64,000 nucleotides of DNA from Pseudovirgaria hyperparasitica (lineage: Eukaryota > Ascomycota > Dothideomycetes > Acrospermales > Acrospermaceae): contig NW_022985561.1 of assembly GCF_010093815.1 (NCBI RefSeq), forward strand, positions 128,045-192,044, in the 5' to 3' direction. The notes under the pieces are model-generated. The model saw nothing but the letters and a program-made list of their open reading frames with translations, ran no database searches and was not told where the DNA came from. Shown here piece by piece: positions 22,558-33,470 of the stretch. The position numbers and the translations under genes were made by a program. Position 1 is the stretch's first letter. Each line of letters starts with the position of its first letter.

Positions 22558-24929
22558 ATGCAAGAAACCTCAGTGAATATCGCATGTCCAGACTTTGTCA
22601 GAAGTTTATATGACTATCAGAATTGGCCGAAAAATTTACTCTACAAACACGATAGGAGTAACAGGTATCACAAGCTATTAAGAGACATGCCCTACGAAAT
22701 TTTTGACCTTCCCGACGAATCTGAAAGCTACGGGTTGGGAGTACATATCATCGACGTAAAATCGCAAGGACAGAGTGAGTGTTGATATCGACGGCCACTT
22801 GGACATGGCGTGTTGACTGTAATAGACGGAGAGCTACGAACAGTACGAACCATGAGCCGATCAAGTAAGGAAATGGTGCGTCGTCTGCATCAATTAGAAG
22901 ACAGTGAGTCGTGATCCCCTACATGATAAAGCACTACATTCAGATATGCTCTCATTGTGGTACCTACATATTTCCAGAGTACGAGATCTGTTAACATTCG
23001 ATCAAAAGTGATTTTACCAACATACCCAAGAGTTTCACAGCCAACAGCATCTGTGCAGAATGGCGGACCACAAGATCCGGTCCTAGAAGCCTTAGAACCA
23101 ATACCTGTTAAGGATTACAGACACGATCCTTTCTGTCGTGTAATGTACGCTGAACATAGATTCCATGAACACCGAGCGCGATTCATACCTTGCTGATCAA
23201 CGTCAGATGTTTACTGGCTCCGTTCTCTCGAGCACCGTTGAGTATGACCCCAATGATGTTCCAATTACTCGCAAGCTATCACCAAATAATGCCCGAGATC
23301 GTTGACTATCTATCGGCATTCGGGCACGAAACAGCCCAAGGAGCTCGATTCTGCGGCTTCAACACCCACATACAACTCGACTTGAACCCTTCAAGTAGAT
23401 TGGTTGTCAGTGCACTTGGGCGAAGTGGACGCTTGTATCAGATATGCTACAATCTGAGGACACCACCTCGAGTACCCATTCAGAAGTCGACGTCCTCAGC
23501 AGCACTACCAACAACATCTGGACGCATGGCTTTCCGCCAGTTGATTGTCCATCATCAATTCGACATCGGCCGAGGTGTAGCTCTTTGGCTTTTAGCGGGC
23601 GGGGCTCGAGATATCATACCAGGAATCGTGGACAGCCTTGTTCCAAAGATTGAATCAAAAGAGGATACTACCATGACAGACCGTTTTAGAACTACGCTCG
23701 ACGTCCATTTTTTCAACTGTGAGCATGCTACGATAGACTGGCGAGAGTGCATAGAATTTCTAGAGAAGAGTTTTGATGTAAGGATGACTATTGAAGTTCA
23801 AGATCAATTCAGAATTTGCACCTAATCTACCTAGGAATACCGACTTATGCTCTTGGAGAACCTCGAACTCGACGAGGGCGAATATTCTAAGAGTATTTTT
23901 GATACTATAACAGCGCTTAAGAATTTGCAGATAAATGAAGAGAATGTTGGCAATGCAGTACTAATTCTACATTCAAATATCGACACAATGAAGTCTCTGG
24001 TGTCATTCTACGAAGAATTGGAAGAAAACCACACAGATGAAATATGTGCCGGGCACAGTGGATTTGACTCAAGGAACAATGGAATCCGCAGGTTCGTGAA
24101 GAAAATCGGGCATTTAGTATCAGAGATGAGTATGCTCATACGGCGCGGGGAGCGCCTCGCTCAAGTGGTGGCAGATACCAAGAATCTCGTAAGGCCCCTC
24201 ACATCACCGCAGACAGATTCTCTCTAATAGTGCGTACACTTAGGTCATTAAAACCCGGGAGTTTCAGAATTCTAAGCAAATCGAAATTCTCACGATTGTA
24301 ACCAGTCACTTGGGTTACCAGGCCCAAAAGGAAACCATTGCGGTGAGGGTAATCACTATTGTGACCTTATTGTATCTTCCATGTTCCGTAGTTTCGGTGA
24401 GAGGCCTGAATCTAGCATATTTATGTTACCAATTAACAAAATATAGTCGTTCTTCTCAACCGACGTAGTAAAATTTCTCGTCGATGATAATAACTCCCTT
24501 TGGTCTAGCCAATGGTCTGCGAAGGCTTTGGTTCTCTGGCTTGGAGTGACCGCTGTACTTATGGCTCTAACGCTACGAGCTAGTTACATATTCTACAGAC
24601 ACGAGCAAGAGAGACAGCTTGATGACCTTGACAGGACTATGGTGAACTTGGTAGGGAATGGACTGGTAGACGTTTTGAACAACAGAAAAAATGGCGTGGG
24701 ATCAACCTGGCTTCTCGATTTTTTCGGTCTTGGTGCTTCAACACCGAAGGAAACTCCTATGTCTACTGAAGTCCCTGATGACCCTAACACCGGGGGCCCA
24801 ATATGGAATGTGGCTAATCATAGGGAGGAGAAAGTTGCGAGGCTCAAATGGTGCCGACACTTCTTTAGCAAGTCTGAGGCTAAATCTGTCTCGCCAGTAG
24901 AGAGCCATGATGCTCAACAAAGAGTATGA
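22558..24929 (+). CDS. Fungal CorA-like membrane protein
   Basis: Belongs to the lineage-expanded fungal family usually annotated CorA-like transporter; whether it carries Mg2+ is unknown. Eight modelled exons: 22558-22774, 22826-22903, 22944-22978, 23041-23144, 23207-23777, 23835-24188, 24244-24396 and 24447-24929, giving 664 aa. The soluble domain shows FCGFNTHIQLDLNPSSR, LGRSGRLYQICYNL and HHQFDIGRGVALWLLAGGA. A coiled region (KTREFQNSKQIEILTIVTSH) precedes two C-terminal membrane helices: about residues 484-504 (AVRVITIVTLLYLPCSVVS) and 527-550 (LVLWLGVTAVLMALTLRAS), with SFFSTDVVKF between them. The classical GMN motif is absent, as is normal for this family. Exons 2-4 are the least certain: intron 2 is only 40 nt and exon 3 only 35 nt. 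Exons 5-8 are well supported by in-frame joins. Confidence 0.8.
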
Positions 24930-25413
24930 AAATATGACCTTGATCGATAGAGGAGTCTTCAATCGCTACCATTTCTTGCCATACTACTCCCCCCAATATA
25001 TCGAGATGTCAATATGCACAGGGCGGTAGAAAAATGAACGATATTGGAGGCAAAGAAATCTCGAGACCATGAGTGTGGTAAATATTGAAACAATAGAGTC
25101 CGCGGTGACATCCATATATTCCGGACCGACGTGACTTGTGTCCGCCTTCAACACACACTAGGCAGTACATCATGCGACCCTGTTACACCTACTACCTAAT
25201 TAACTATTGCTCTTCGCCTTCTAACATATGGTCAACGAAAGCATACACGGCCGCAATGGTGCACAGTGATCCAACTTATGCAGGAAAGCGCAGCATTCCC
25301 GACGACCTGCTTTAGCTTTCAAAGGATCACTTCGGAGGACATGCGATTCAGAAAACGGGTAACTCAAGTCTAGTTCTGGTAAATTTAGCGGCTCAACCAT
25401 TTTGAGACTGCAG
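24930..25413. other. Intergenic region between the CorA-like gene and kinase remnant
   Basis: No domain is recognised. A short frame beginning at ATG 25257 and a consensus donor GTAACT near 25361 could be the 5' exon of the kinase remnant that follows, since the acceptor GACTGCAG ending at 25413 would join to it, but the frame upstream has a stop codon and the link is not established. Confidence 0.35.
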
Positions 25414-26720
25414 CTCGGGGCTTATTGAGGAACGCTGTTTGAGGCCCATAGGCACATTACTTGCGATAGGGGCTCGGGATGTTGTCAAAGACATACTAGA
25501 CAGCGGTATAGATGACTCTTCACTCCCAGTGGAGCTAGATGCCTTCAAATCGTCCTCTGCTGGGGTGATCCTCAAAGGCAAAGGCTTTCTAGATAGCTTT
25601 ATCGAAAAACAGTGGTCGTTCTGTCCTATCACCTTTGAGCTTAATAGAGTCTTCACCTGGAATACGAAGAGCATTATTCCATTATGCTATTAGCGATTAC
25701 TGTCAGAAGGACATACAGCCAGCGTGTACGAAGTCCTCATTCCCGAGAAGAGTTTGAGTGAAGGGATCCGGAACATATCGCAACGACATCGATTTGAGGA
25801 CCCAAATCTGTGTCCTGGCCTGGCATGTGACACTATCATATATGATGAACGAGATACTAACGCATTCTGTCTAACAAAGTGCTATCAGTTTGCGTTAAAA
25901 GTGTATCGCCTCATGGAGATCGTGAGAGCACTTTTACACGACTTCTGCGTCGAACAAAAGCTCCAGATAGCTTTGTAAGACATATAAGTGCTTTCAAGAT
26001 CAAATGTGACATCAAGCCACCGAATATACTTCTCGTCGGAGAGCACTTCAAACTGTCAGACTTTGGCTGTTCTTCAATTGTACCCGAGGAGGAAGTTGCT
26101 CAGTCAAAGTCCACACATTTTAGTACTTTGTCCTTTGGTATAGTAGTCTCTTGCAAGGTATAAAATGTCCTCACTAATCAAAACCAGGTGCTCCTGAGGT
26201 GACAAGACACTCGACTCCAACGCTGCAGCGACCGCAATCCTTCGACCTCTGGTCCATGGGTTGTATTCTGTCAGAAGCAGTAACATGGATTATGCTTGGA
26301 TCGAAAGGCATCAAGCAATTTCGTAGACTTCGTTCTCGAGCTCATGTTATGAGTCCTACCCGTTCAAGTAGCATTATAGGGGGATTGACGCCGTCTTCTC
26401 TGGTCGGACATATGTTTCACGATGGCGAGAAGGTCTCAAGGCTTGTCATATTGTGGCACCAGCACCTTCGTGGCATCATGCAAGTATGCGATACAGTTAC
26501 AATCCGTATTCTTGATATTGTTGATATGAGTCTGCTAGTAGACATGAAGTCAAGAATCAGTGCTCAGGAGCTACTGAAACGCATGGATCATGCGATTGGA
26601 GAGCCAGAACATGACGACGATGTTACCCTTGGCGCATACGACGAGCTAGAATCTCTTTTGGAAGAGGACCAGAGCGAAAATAGTGATACTGAGGAATTTA
26701 TAGTCATCGATATCGAATAG
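25414..26720 (+). pseudogene. Broken Ser/Thr protein kinase gene
   Basis: Kinase signatures occur in order: a leader segment ending KQWSFCPITFEL, a glycine-loop region (EGHTASVYEV) from about 25709, the catalytic loop KCDIKPPNILLVG near 26005-26043, the metal-binding segment KLSDFGCSS near 26050-26073, an APE-like FGAPEVTRH joined across a clean 50-nt intron (26138-26187), and FDLWSMGCILSEAVTW near 26240-26285. The acidic tail ends ESLLEEDQSENSDTEEF...IDIE at 26720. Two defects suggest loss of function: an in-frame TAG at 25691-25693 just before the glycine loop, with no usable intron around it, and a frame change with missing helix-E sequence between about 25978 and 25999. The catalytic loop also has KCD where HRD/HGD is usual. 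A live gene with unusual introns cannot be excluded. Confidence 0.55.
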
Positions 26721-27364
26721 TGATACAATTACTTCAGTGTCAGTCTTGCGAGGTCAGTATCTGTTGCAATGGACAGGACTTGTCCACTACTCAGTTTGTG
26801 TTCTATTCTTCAGCCAGTAATCCCTTGAGAAACATCACAGGTGAATCCATTCCTCCGCTAGATCCTGGAGGTGGAGGTTCGAACTATTGTATTTGTATTC
26901 ATAAGAAATTTTCAGTTTATAGGCCACATGAGTCGAACCAATAGCATTGGGAGCAAGTTCTTCTCGTTTTCTGCCTTACCGGAGTCAAGGACACCGGAAG
27001 ACAATATAAGAGGTAGGGCACTGTTATGATTTCATACATGGGACGGGGTCTGTGAACGACTCGCTCTCTTACCTCTTAGTCTGAATAGTGCCCTAGCTTT
27101 CTCATTCGCGCAACAAATGGATTTAGGCGTTTGACCAGACAAGATCGTCGCCGCGAAGCTACCATCCTGGTTCCCCCGGAGAGGCTGGACTTGATAAGTT
27201 TGATGATGAGAGTTGCCACGATCAGCGGACAGCTACCAGACTCAACGTAGAGAACTATTCGAAGACTGTATGCCGAATTGCGGGAGTATGTCAAGGCGTC
27301 AAACTCAGGCGGCATGTTGCAGAAGTGGAGATACGAGGACCTGTGCAAGGATGAAAGTTGCATA

Positions 27365-27403
27365 CCGGCTATAGAATCCGGCTATAGAATCCGGCTATAG
27401 AAT
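27365..27403 (+). repeat. Three perfect tandem copies of a 13-bp unit
   Basis: CCGGCTATAGAAT is repeated three times without change (27365-27377, 27378-27390, 27391-27403). It lies in non-coding sequence. Perfect identity points to recent slippage or duplication. Confidence 0.97.
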
Positions 27404-27720
27404 GAAGAATCTCTATGTGCTTTAGGGGTTTCTTATTCCATGAATATCTGGCGATTCGTCTTAGTCTTGCCTTTTGTGGGCTACCGCACATAAGATCCGA
27501 GGTTTGAGTTGATGAGATCGTGACATTCGAAACGGCAGAAGTATCAGTCTCTTGGGTTTGGATAAGGAAAATCTATGATACCGTAATCTCAATTCTAGTG
27601 CTGTGTTACGGACGCTATTCCAGGGGATTGTCAAACATGACCTCAGAGAAGGTGAACGAAGCGAGTATGGGCATGTATGAAAGAAGGTAAAGTGCGATGC
27701 ATCGCGATGTATATATCGGA

Positions 27721-27740
27721 TATATATATATATATATATA
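27721..27740. repeat. TA dinucleotide microsatellite
   Basis: Ten uninterrupted TA units, with further partial TA sequence just before it (ATATATC at 27710). Confidence 0.95.
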
Positions 27741-27939
27741 CATATGTACCTAAGGGTGACATAAATTGCCTCCCTAGAGCCCACTTAACCTGCACTGTAC
27801 TTCTTTAGTAAATAAGCTATATACAATATGTATAAGAAAGGGTGAATATCAGGGACTATGATGAACAAAGACAGTCCTTGAAGCAAGATTCGCAGAGCTC
27901 TTGAATATTATGTCTAGCTCCCGGTATTGATTCAACGCG

Positions 27940-28822
27940 TCACGTCCGTCGAGCACCGAAATTGATCCCTGAAAGGTTGTCCGGAGCCGCAACTTCATGT
28001 ACCGCACCATCATTCGACACTTCGCTGAAGACCTTGGTCCATCCCTGGAAAGAGGGAGGAGAAACCACTAATCTCCGTCGATACCGAAGACGCAAGAGGA
28101 AGGATAGAATGCCAATTGTTAGCAACGCGGGTATACCCAACCCCAGCCCGACGGCTACTCCAAGTTTCGCAGGTGAGTCGAGCCCAGTTTCGTGAGTCAT
28201 ATGCGACGAAGATGGCACTGGGATGGTCTCGTTGGTTGTAGACTGCGGTAGAAAAATGCTATGGATTATAACGACGGGTGTTGAGGATACTGAGGAAGGT
28301 AGAGAGGTAGTGATTGGCGACGAGAGAGATACGTCCTCCGCGGCTGGATCGCGTATTCTGATGTAATGGCTCGTGGAATCGCCGTTTATGCTCACCACAT
28401 GAAAGTAAAATATAGGCTGTATCCGTATGTCGAAGTCTCTTAGAATGTCGGCGAAGCTGAAATCCAGCCTGAATGCCCCTCTCCCATTGACTTCTGCTGA
28501 CGAGAACTTCTGTTAGTACAGCTTGTCAGAAGGGAACCGCACACTTCTCACAGATTTCTTTGCAATCCTTAAGCTCTTGACAGATGTTAAGGGTGAAATT
28601 GTCGAATATGGTGTTGCTGAATCTCATGTGGATGGTTTCATCGGGCCTGTAAACCGAAGCGTTCTTATAATCCTCGCCCACACCGGGCTCGCCTGGCTCG
28701 ACCCAGCAGACATCCGGGCAGCTGTATTGGCTTTGTGTAGGGGATATTATGAGCAGGATGACCCAAAGGCAGAAGTTCAAACTTCTAATAATCACGGTAG
28801 TGTTGCGCATTGAAGTGGTCAT
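27940..28822 (-). CDS. Single-pass membrane protein of unknown function with signal peptide
   Basis: Two exons on the minus strand, 28822-28552 and 28496-27940, joined across a 55-nt intron (GTGAGA...GTACTAACAG...GTCAG), give 275 aa. Residues 1-32 form a signal peptide (hydrophobic core SLNFCLWVILLIIS, cleavage after about TQSQ). The lumenal part begins with a cysteine-bearing segment (YSCPDVCWVEPGEPG and further Cys in NICQELKDCKE) and becomes Ser/Thr/Pro-rich, as in O-glycosylated stalks. A membrane helix lies near residues 203-226 (LGVAVGLGLGIPALLTIG), followed by a basic stop-transfer RLRYRRR and a roughly 45-residue cytoplasmic tail. The layout resembles fungal wall-sensor-like proteins, but no WSC or other named domain was recognised, so the function is open. 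Confidence 0.72.
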
Positions 28823-29797
28823 ACAACAAAAGCTGCGCGGTGGGCATCATTATCGCTCAAGAGCCAGACACCCCATCTCTTAAGTACAATCTGAGTTATA
28901 AGGCCAGGGCGTTTCGCCATCGTAATCGCCTCGTTCGCCTTGTCATGCGAAGCTCTAAGTCTATTTTGGGGCCCGGAACGGTATACCTTTGTCGTCGCAG
29001 TCGTCGTTTGCCTAGAGCCTGACTCTCTTGGCATTTTTCATGTTCATGCTTGTGTTCACACACCCGTTCGATGCCTCTATATATCAGAACATTATATAGA
29101 CTTACAGGGTATGATCAGGCGATTAATAATATTTACTATCTGGGCTCTAAATTCTTTAGTTTAGTCTATAATCAGAGAGTTTAATTCTCAGAGACGGGGA
29201 AGAGAGAAGGTTTTCCAAATGTCGTACGGCCTATCTTATTATAACCTCTAAGAGATTTAAAAAATCTTCTCTATCACTTTAATAAGACTTTACTAAGATG
29301 AAATAAGGTTGGGGATAGATTGGGGTGTGTCTGATTATCTATTATATCTACATATGCTTAGGTATAGGCGTAGAAGTAGGAAAATTGGGGCGAGAACACC
29401 ACATGGATCCATGCGTGCATGAGTGCCAAGAGAGTTAGGTTCTGAGCAAGCAACGAATAGCTCCGTAAAATCATCCTGCTCCGGATGTGGCACCTTGGCA
29501 CCAAAGGGCAACTGCGAACGAACTCTTGCTTCTTATTGTCAGTATGAACATAGGTACCCGTTGGGTATTCAGTGTCAGAGGTCATTGATGTATTAATGTA
29601 TGTGTCTTCTAAAGTTATGTACAATCAAATATGAGCGCAAACTTTGTGGTAGCTAATGGTGGACCAGCTCCTGGCTGGGATCCTTCTCGTCTCAAATACA
29701 CTGTGTCTTTTGGTAACATTTTCCTCGAACTCCTGGCACACGATGCCAACGCGATATCTCTGGATCCCCGAAGATCCTTTGCATCTCGACCAGATCC
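28823..29797. other. Intergenic region, partly AT-rich
   Basis: About 29080-29350 is distinctly AT-rich with a small palindrome (AAGAGATTTAAAAAATCTTC). It could be an old insertion relic, but no terminal repeats were found. A plus-strand frame (29631-30047) runs into the OTU gene on the opposite strand and is taken as a shadow. Confidence 0.4.
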
Positions 29798-30733
29798 CTA
29801 TCTGCTGTCACCGGGCTTCCGCTTTGGGATTCGGCCGATTTGGCTCAGGTCGAAGCTGGTGAGACAGGAACGTGTCGTTGTGACTTTTGTTGTGGCTTTT
29901 GTCTCAGCCAAGGGATTGCTCGTATGCGCGGTGGGAGCCTCTGATCTGGCTCCCGGCCGCGTGAAAGACTGGCCAGATGTCCTCCTGGCCGCTTCGCCCG
30001 TGGCCACTCTCCGCTTTTTGGACGCGGTTGCTCCTGAGGGAGCGTAGCCCAAAGCAGACTTCTCCTGAGTAAAAGCCTCCTCCCCACTCCTCTTCTTTGA
30101 AGCAGTCTTCTTGGTCTGAAGAGACTTCGAAGTAGGTGCTTTCGAGGCAGTCTTGGTCTGGAGAGCTGCCGGCGGAGAGGTCTGGTCAGAAGAAGGGCTG
30201 GACGGCGGCGGCGTAGGAGGGAGCCGGGAATGCACACTTTCATAGTGCATGTCGGCAAAGGCGATCTGTAGGTGTCGTCGGGTGGTACTGCCATCCGGCG
30301 TCTTTACAGAGAACTCAGCATTGTGAACGGTCACCGCGACCTTCCACAATTCACAGAAGGCAGCGATGCAGATCTGCCCGACAAAAGCTCTTGGAGCACG
30401 CACAACCTCGAGAAACCGTGCCCAGCGTTCCTCGATCGACTTCGTTGACCCGGCAGAACCCGTAGAACGTCTACTGGCTCTCCTAGGAGCGTTGTGGCGA
30501 CCTTCCACAAGATCCTCGTCATCCAGAAGGACGGCGTACTCATCGAACCCGAAATCACGCAGATATGCGTGAAGCTGAGCCCGAAGCTCGGGATGACGCT
30601 CTTGGTCACCCCATAGCTGGTCCGCTAGTGCGCGGAACAGGCAGTTTCCATCACCAATGATGGGACGCACCTCCAGACCCTGGACAGCCAGCATGGGGAA
30701 CTTGCTCATGAGAGAGCGTTGGCGGAGACCCAT
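29798..30733 (-). CDS. OTU-domain cysteine protease-like protein (probable deubiquitinase)
   Basis: A single 311-codon exon. The OTU core is visible: VRPIIGDGNCLFRALADQLW gives the catalytic Asp28 and Cys31 context, FVGQICIAAFCELWKVAVTVH is the central strand/helix region, and FADMHYESVH contains the catalytic His near residue 176. A Ser/Pro/Lys-rich, low-complexity tail of about 120 residues follows (APTSKSLQTKK, KKRSGEE, ASKKRR), probably disordered and possibly nuclear-directing. An insertion in the core (NAPRRASRRSTGSAGSTKS) is Arg/Ser-rich. OTU enzymes cleave ubiquitin chains; activity is inferred from the intact Asp-Cys-His set. ATG 30733 is the first Met of the frame, and a second in-frame Met (codon 9) is a possible alternative start. 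Confidence 0.83.
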   Translation of the reverse strand: MGLRQRSLMSKFPMLAVQGLEVRPIIGDGNCLFRALADQLWGDQERHPELRAQLHAYLRDFGFDEYAVLLDDEDLVEGRHNAPRRASRRSTGSAGSTKSIEERWARFLEVVRAPRAFVGQICIAAFCELWKVAVTVHNAEFSVKTPDGSTTRRHLQIAFADMHYESVHSRLPPTPPPSSPSSDQTSPPAALQTKTASKAPTSKSLQTKKTASKKRSGEEAFTQEKSALGYAPSGATASKKRRVATGEAARRTSGQSFTRPGARSEAPTAHTSNPLAETKATTKVTTTRSCLTSFDLSQIGRIPKRKPGDSR

Positions 30734-31947
30734 GCTGGCGGTGATGGTGTCTGTGAGGTGTTGAGAGAGGAGGAATTGCCAAATGTTACGATGGCAAGGT
30801 TGAAGAGGACGTCTTCTACTGAAGAGAAGAACGATGATGTGAAGAGTGGGTTGTAGAACAGTGAAGGTTACTGATCTGTTGTCAAGTCTTGTGGAGATGT
30901 GAAAAGATATGACAGAGTAAGTCTGTTAGAAGAAACTGCATGAAGAAGCAATGAATAGGGAGGGAGGTGCAGGTTGCTCTGCCTAAATATTATTTCAGGT
31001 ACGTTCAGAGCGCAGGGAAAGTGACAACAAGTGACGCTAACACAGATGGTCATTTATTTCTACCATGGAAAACATTGTTTGCGCTCTGTAGTCTCCAATA
31101 ATCAGTCTTACGTACCAGGGTAGCCATTCTAGTAGGACTCATTTCACATATGCGTTGGACTGAAAAATAATATGCTACTGACTTGCAGCCTTCTTGTGAG
31201 AAAAATATGGCAAGGATACCGCATCTTCTAGTTTATGACCGAGAGAAGCAGTACACACCTAGATATCGCGCCTTCCGACGCCATGAGAATCATCACAAGC
31301 TCTTGAATATATGGAATGAACCCCCAAGGAAGTTTGAGTTGCTAAGATTCCCCTATGTAGATACGACTAACTCGTTCCACTAACACCCATGTATGTACCC
31401 GCCTACACCCGCAGTATCTGAAGTGAGGTCGAGCATGTCCTATTCATCGAATCATGTTCTGGTCACGATCAGCCTACGTACAGTCCTTCTGCTAAACTTC
31501 AAGGACACAAGTTCACGAATCCCAGCTTTACAGATCCAAAATCTCCACCTCATATATATGTACCGCGCTTATCGGAGAAATCTTCCATCATAAGACCAGA
31601 GAGACCATCCTAGAATTTCCTGAGTCGCACGAAATGGCCGTCTCGAGTGTCTGCCGCTTGCTACCCACGGGCTGAATAGTTGCAGTCGACATTATTTTAT
31701 CATCTAAAGAAGCCTAGCATATCCGGAGCGCGGATGTTTTCCCTAGCGTCGATGCTACAAAGCATCATATCCGCGAGGCCCCACTTTTCTTTTCGACGAC
31801 TACCTTTTGCACTTTAGCCCACTAGGTAGTGGTGATGCCTGCAAAAGATCTGGACATCTTGAAACAACTTTGACGTACATATCGGTTGATCGAGCGTACG
31901 TCTGCTACCAGTGTTGAATATTTTAGGAGCTTGTGTTTATTGCCAAA
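30734..31947. other. Divergent intergenic region (OTU gene and oxidase gene)
   Basis: Contains the promoters of the OTU gene (minus) and the D-amino-acid oxidase gene (plus). Short frames at 31183-31383 and 31393-31593 show no domain. No repeat or RNA gene is seen. Confidence 0.45.
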
Positions 31948-33408
31948 ATGCCACAGACGAACGTTGTGGTGCTTGGGTGTGTGCTGTGCCCCGCGTTCAC
32001 TTTTCGTGTATCCTTTGTTTCGAGGATTATAATCATCGAGATGCTGGGCTGATACTTGTGCGTACAGTGCAGGCGTAATCGGCCTTACAACAGCTCTGCT
32101 GCTCTCTCGCGACGAGCGGTACAGTGTCACTGTGATTGCGAAGCATATGCCTGGGGACTATGACAGTGTCGAGTATGCGTCACCATGGTATGATCCACTA
32201 CATCCACCTAGAAGACACGCTGAATCGTGGACTGATCCTTACCATGATGGCTTAGGGCAGGCGCCAGCTTTGAGCCGTAAGTCACAGCTCCATTTGCACA
32301 TCGGACCATCATCTATCCTCACATTACCATATCACAGTCCAGCCTACACAGCCGATCCCTAACAAGAGTAACAGCGTGGGCGCCGAGGGTACACCAGCTC
32401 AACAGTACGAGCGCGACACCGGGCCCATTCTATTCCGTCTCTGCCGTGAGGTGCCCGAATCCGGTATCGTATTCAACCGTACGGTCTGCCCCTTTCTTGC
32501 GACCCCTGCGAAGATCTTGCCAAGACTAAAAGAACCCACTAGAATGCACAATCTACAACCGCCATAAAGACGCCTCTACGCCCATCGGCCAATGGTTCGC
32601 CGCAGCCGTCAGTCCTTCGCCATGGTTCACCTCTATAGTCGAGGACTTCCGCGTACTGCCACGCTCCGAGCTCCCCGCTGACGTCGATTCAGCGTCGACG
32701 TTCCGCACTGTGTGTATCAACACAGCCGTCTACTTGCCATGGCTTCTCGGGCAATGTCTTGCGCATGGAGCCGTCGTGCGGCGCGGTACTGTCGCGCACG
32801 TGGCTGAGGCAGGCGCGCTTCACCATAGCGGGAACAGAACAGATATCATTGTGAATTGTGTGGGCTTAGGAGCGCGAGCGTTGGGCGGGGTGAAGGATGG
32901 CTTGGTGTATCCGGCCAGGGGACAGACGGTGTTGGTTAGGCAGGAGCCTATGCAGATGACGACGGTGAGTGGGACGGATGATGGACCGGAGGAGGTTGTG
33001 TATACGATGACGAGGGCGGGTGGTACGGTTTATCCTCAATTCTTGATACGCCTGTGCTGAAACATAGTGCTAGGTGGAGGTACCATTCTCGGCGGGTGCT
33101 TGCAGGCGAATAACTGGAACGCACAAGTCGACCTGAACCTCGCGAATCGGATCATGAAGCGCTGTGTGGCGCTGGTTCCCAAGCTTACCGACGGTAAGGG
33201 ATATGAGGCTCTTGATGTCGTCAAGCACAACGTTGGCATGCGACCGCTCAGGGAGGGTGGACCACGTGTTGATGTTGACACTGTGAATGGCTTCAGGGTT
33301 GTGCACCAGTATGGCCATGGTGGCGGTGGCTATCAGATGAGCTGGGGTAGTGCCAAAGAAGCCGTAAGGCTTGTTAATCAGCTGCGGGGCGAAAGAAGCC
33401 GTCTCTGA
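31948..33408 (+). CDS. Peroxisomal D-amino-acid oxidase
   Basis: FAD enzyme that deaminates D-amino acids to keto acids, ammonia and H2O2. Six exons: 31948-31976, 32068-32187, 32256-32276, 32369-32483, 32533-33022 and 33074-33408, giving 369 aa, normal for the family. The dinucleotide-binding start MPQTNVVVLGAGVIGLTTAL is split by the first intron after a 29-nt exon. Exon 3 is a 21-nt micro-exon completing SPWAGASFEP. Conserved segments include KHMPGDYDSVEYASPW, RLCREVPESGI, CINTAVYLPWLLGQCL, DIIVNCVGLGARALGG, YPARGQTVLVR, GGGGTILGG, VGMRPLREGG and VVHQYGHGGGGYQMSWG. The C-terminus SRL is a peroxisomal targeting signal of type 1. At first sight the 5' part looks frameshifted; the micro-exon and an unusual AAGAG acceptor at 32368 restore the frame. 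Confidence 0.9.
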
Positions 33409-33470
33409 AGTTCAGCGATATGTGAGCTAAGAACAGCTGAGACAGAGAGATCGGTTATAATATTGAACGC

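Larger units (their letters stand above)
26721..27939. other. Intergenic region with small repeats
   Basis: No supported gene. It contains a triple 13-bp repeat (27365-27403) and a TA microsatellite (27721-27740), annotated separately. Short frames on the minus strand (27076-27363, 27461-27784) have no recognisable features. Confidence 0.45.

Noticed and set aside
29080-29350. AT-rich patch as a second transposon relic
   Set aside because: No terminal inverted repeats or target duplication could be found, only a short internal palindrome.
29631-30047. 138-codon plus-strand frame
   Set aside because: Overlaps the OTU gene on the opposite strand, has no family signature and no splice structure.
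32132-32567. Apparent frameshift making the D-amino-acid oxidase a pseudogene
   Set aside because: A 29-nt first exon, a 21-nt micro-exon and an AAGAG acceptor restore a complete 369-aa protein with all family motifs.
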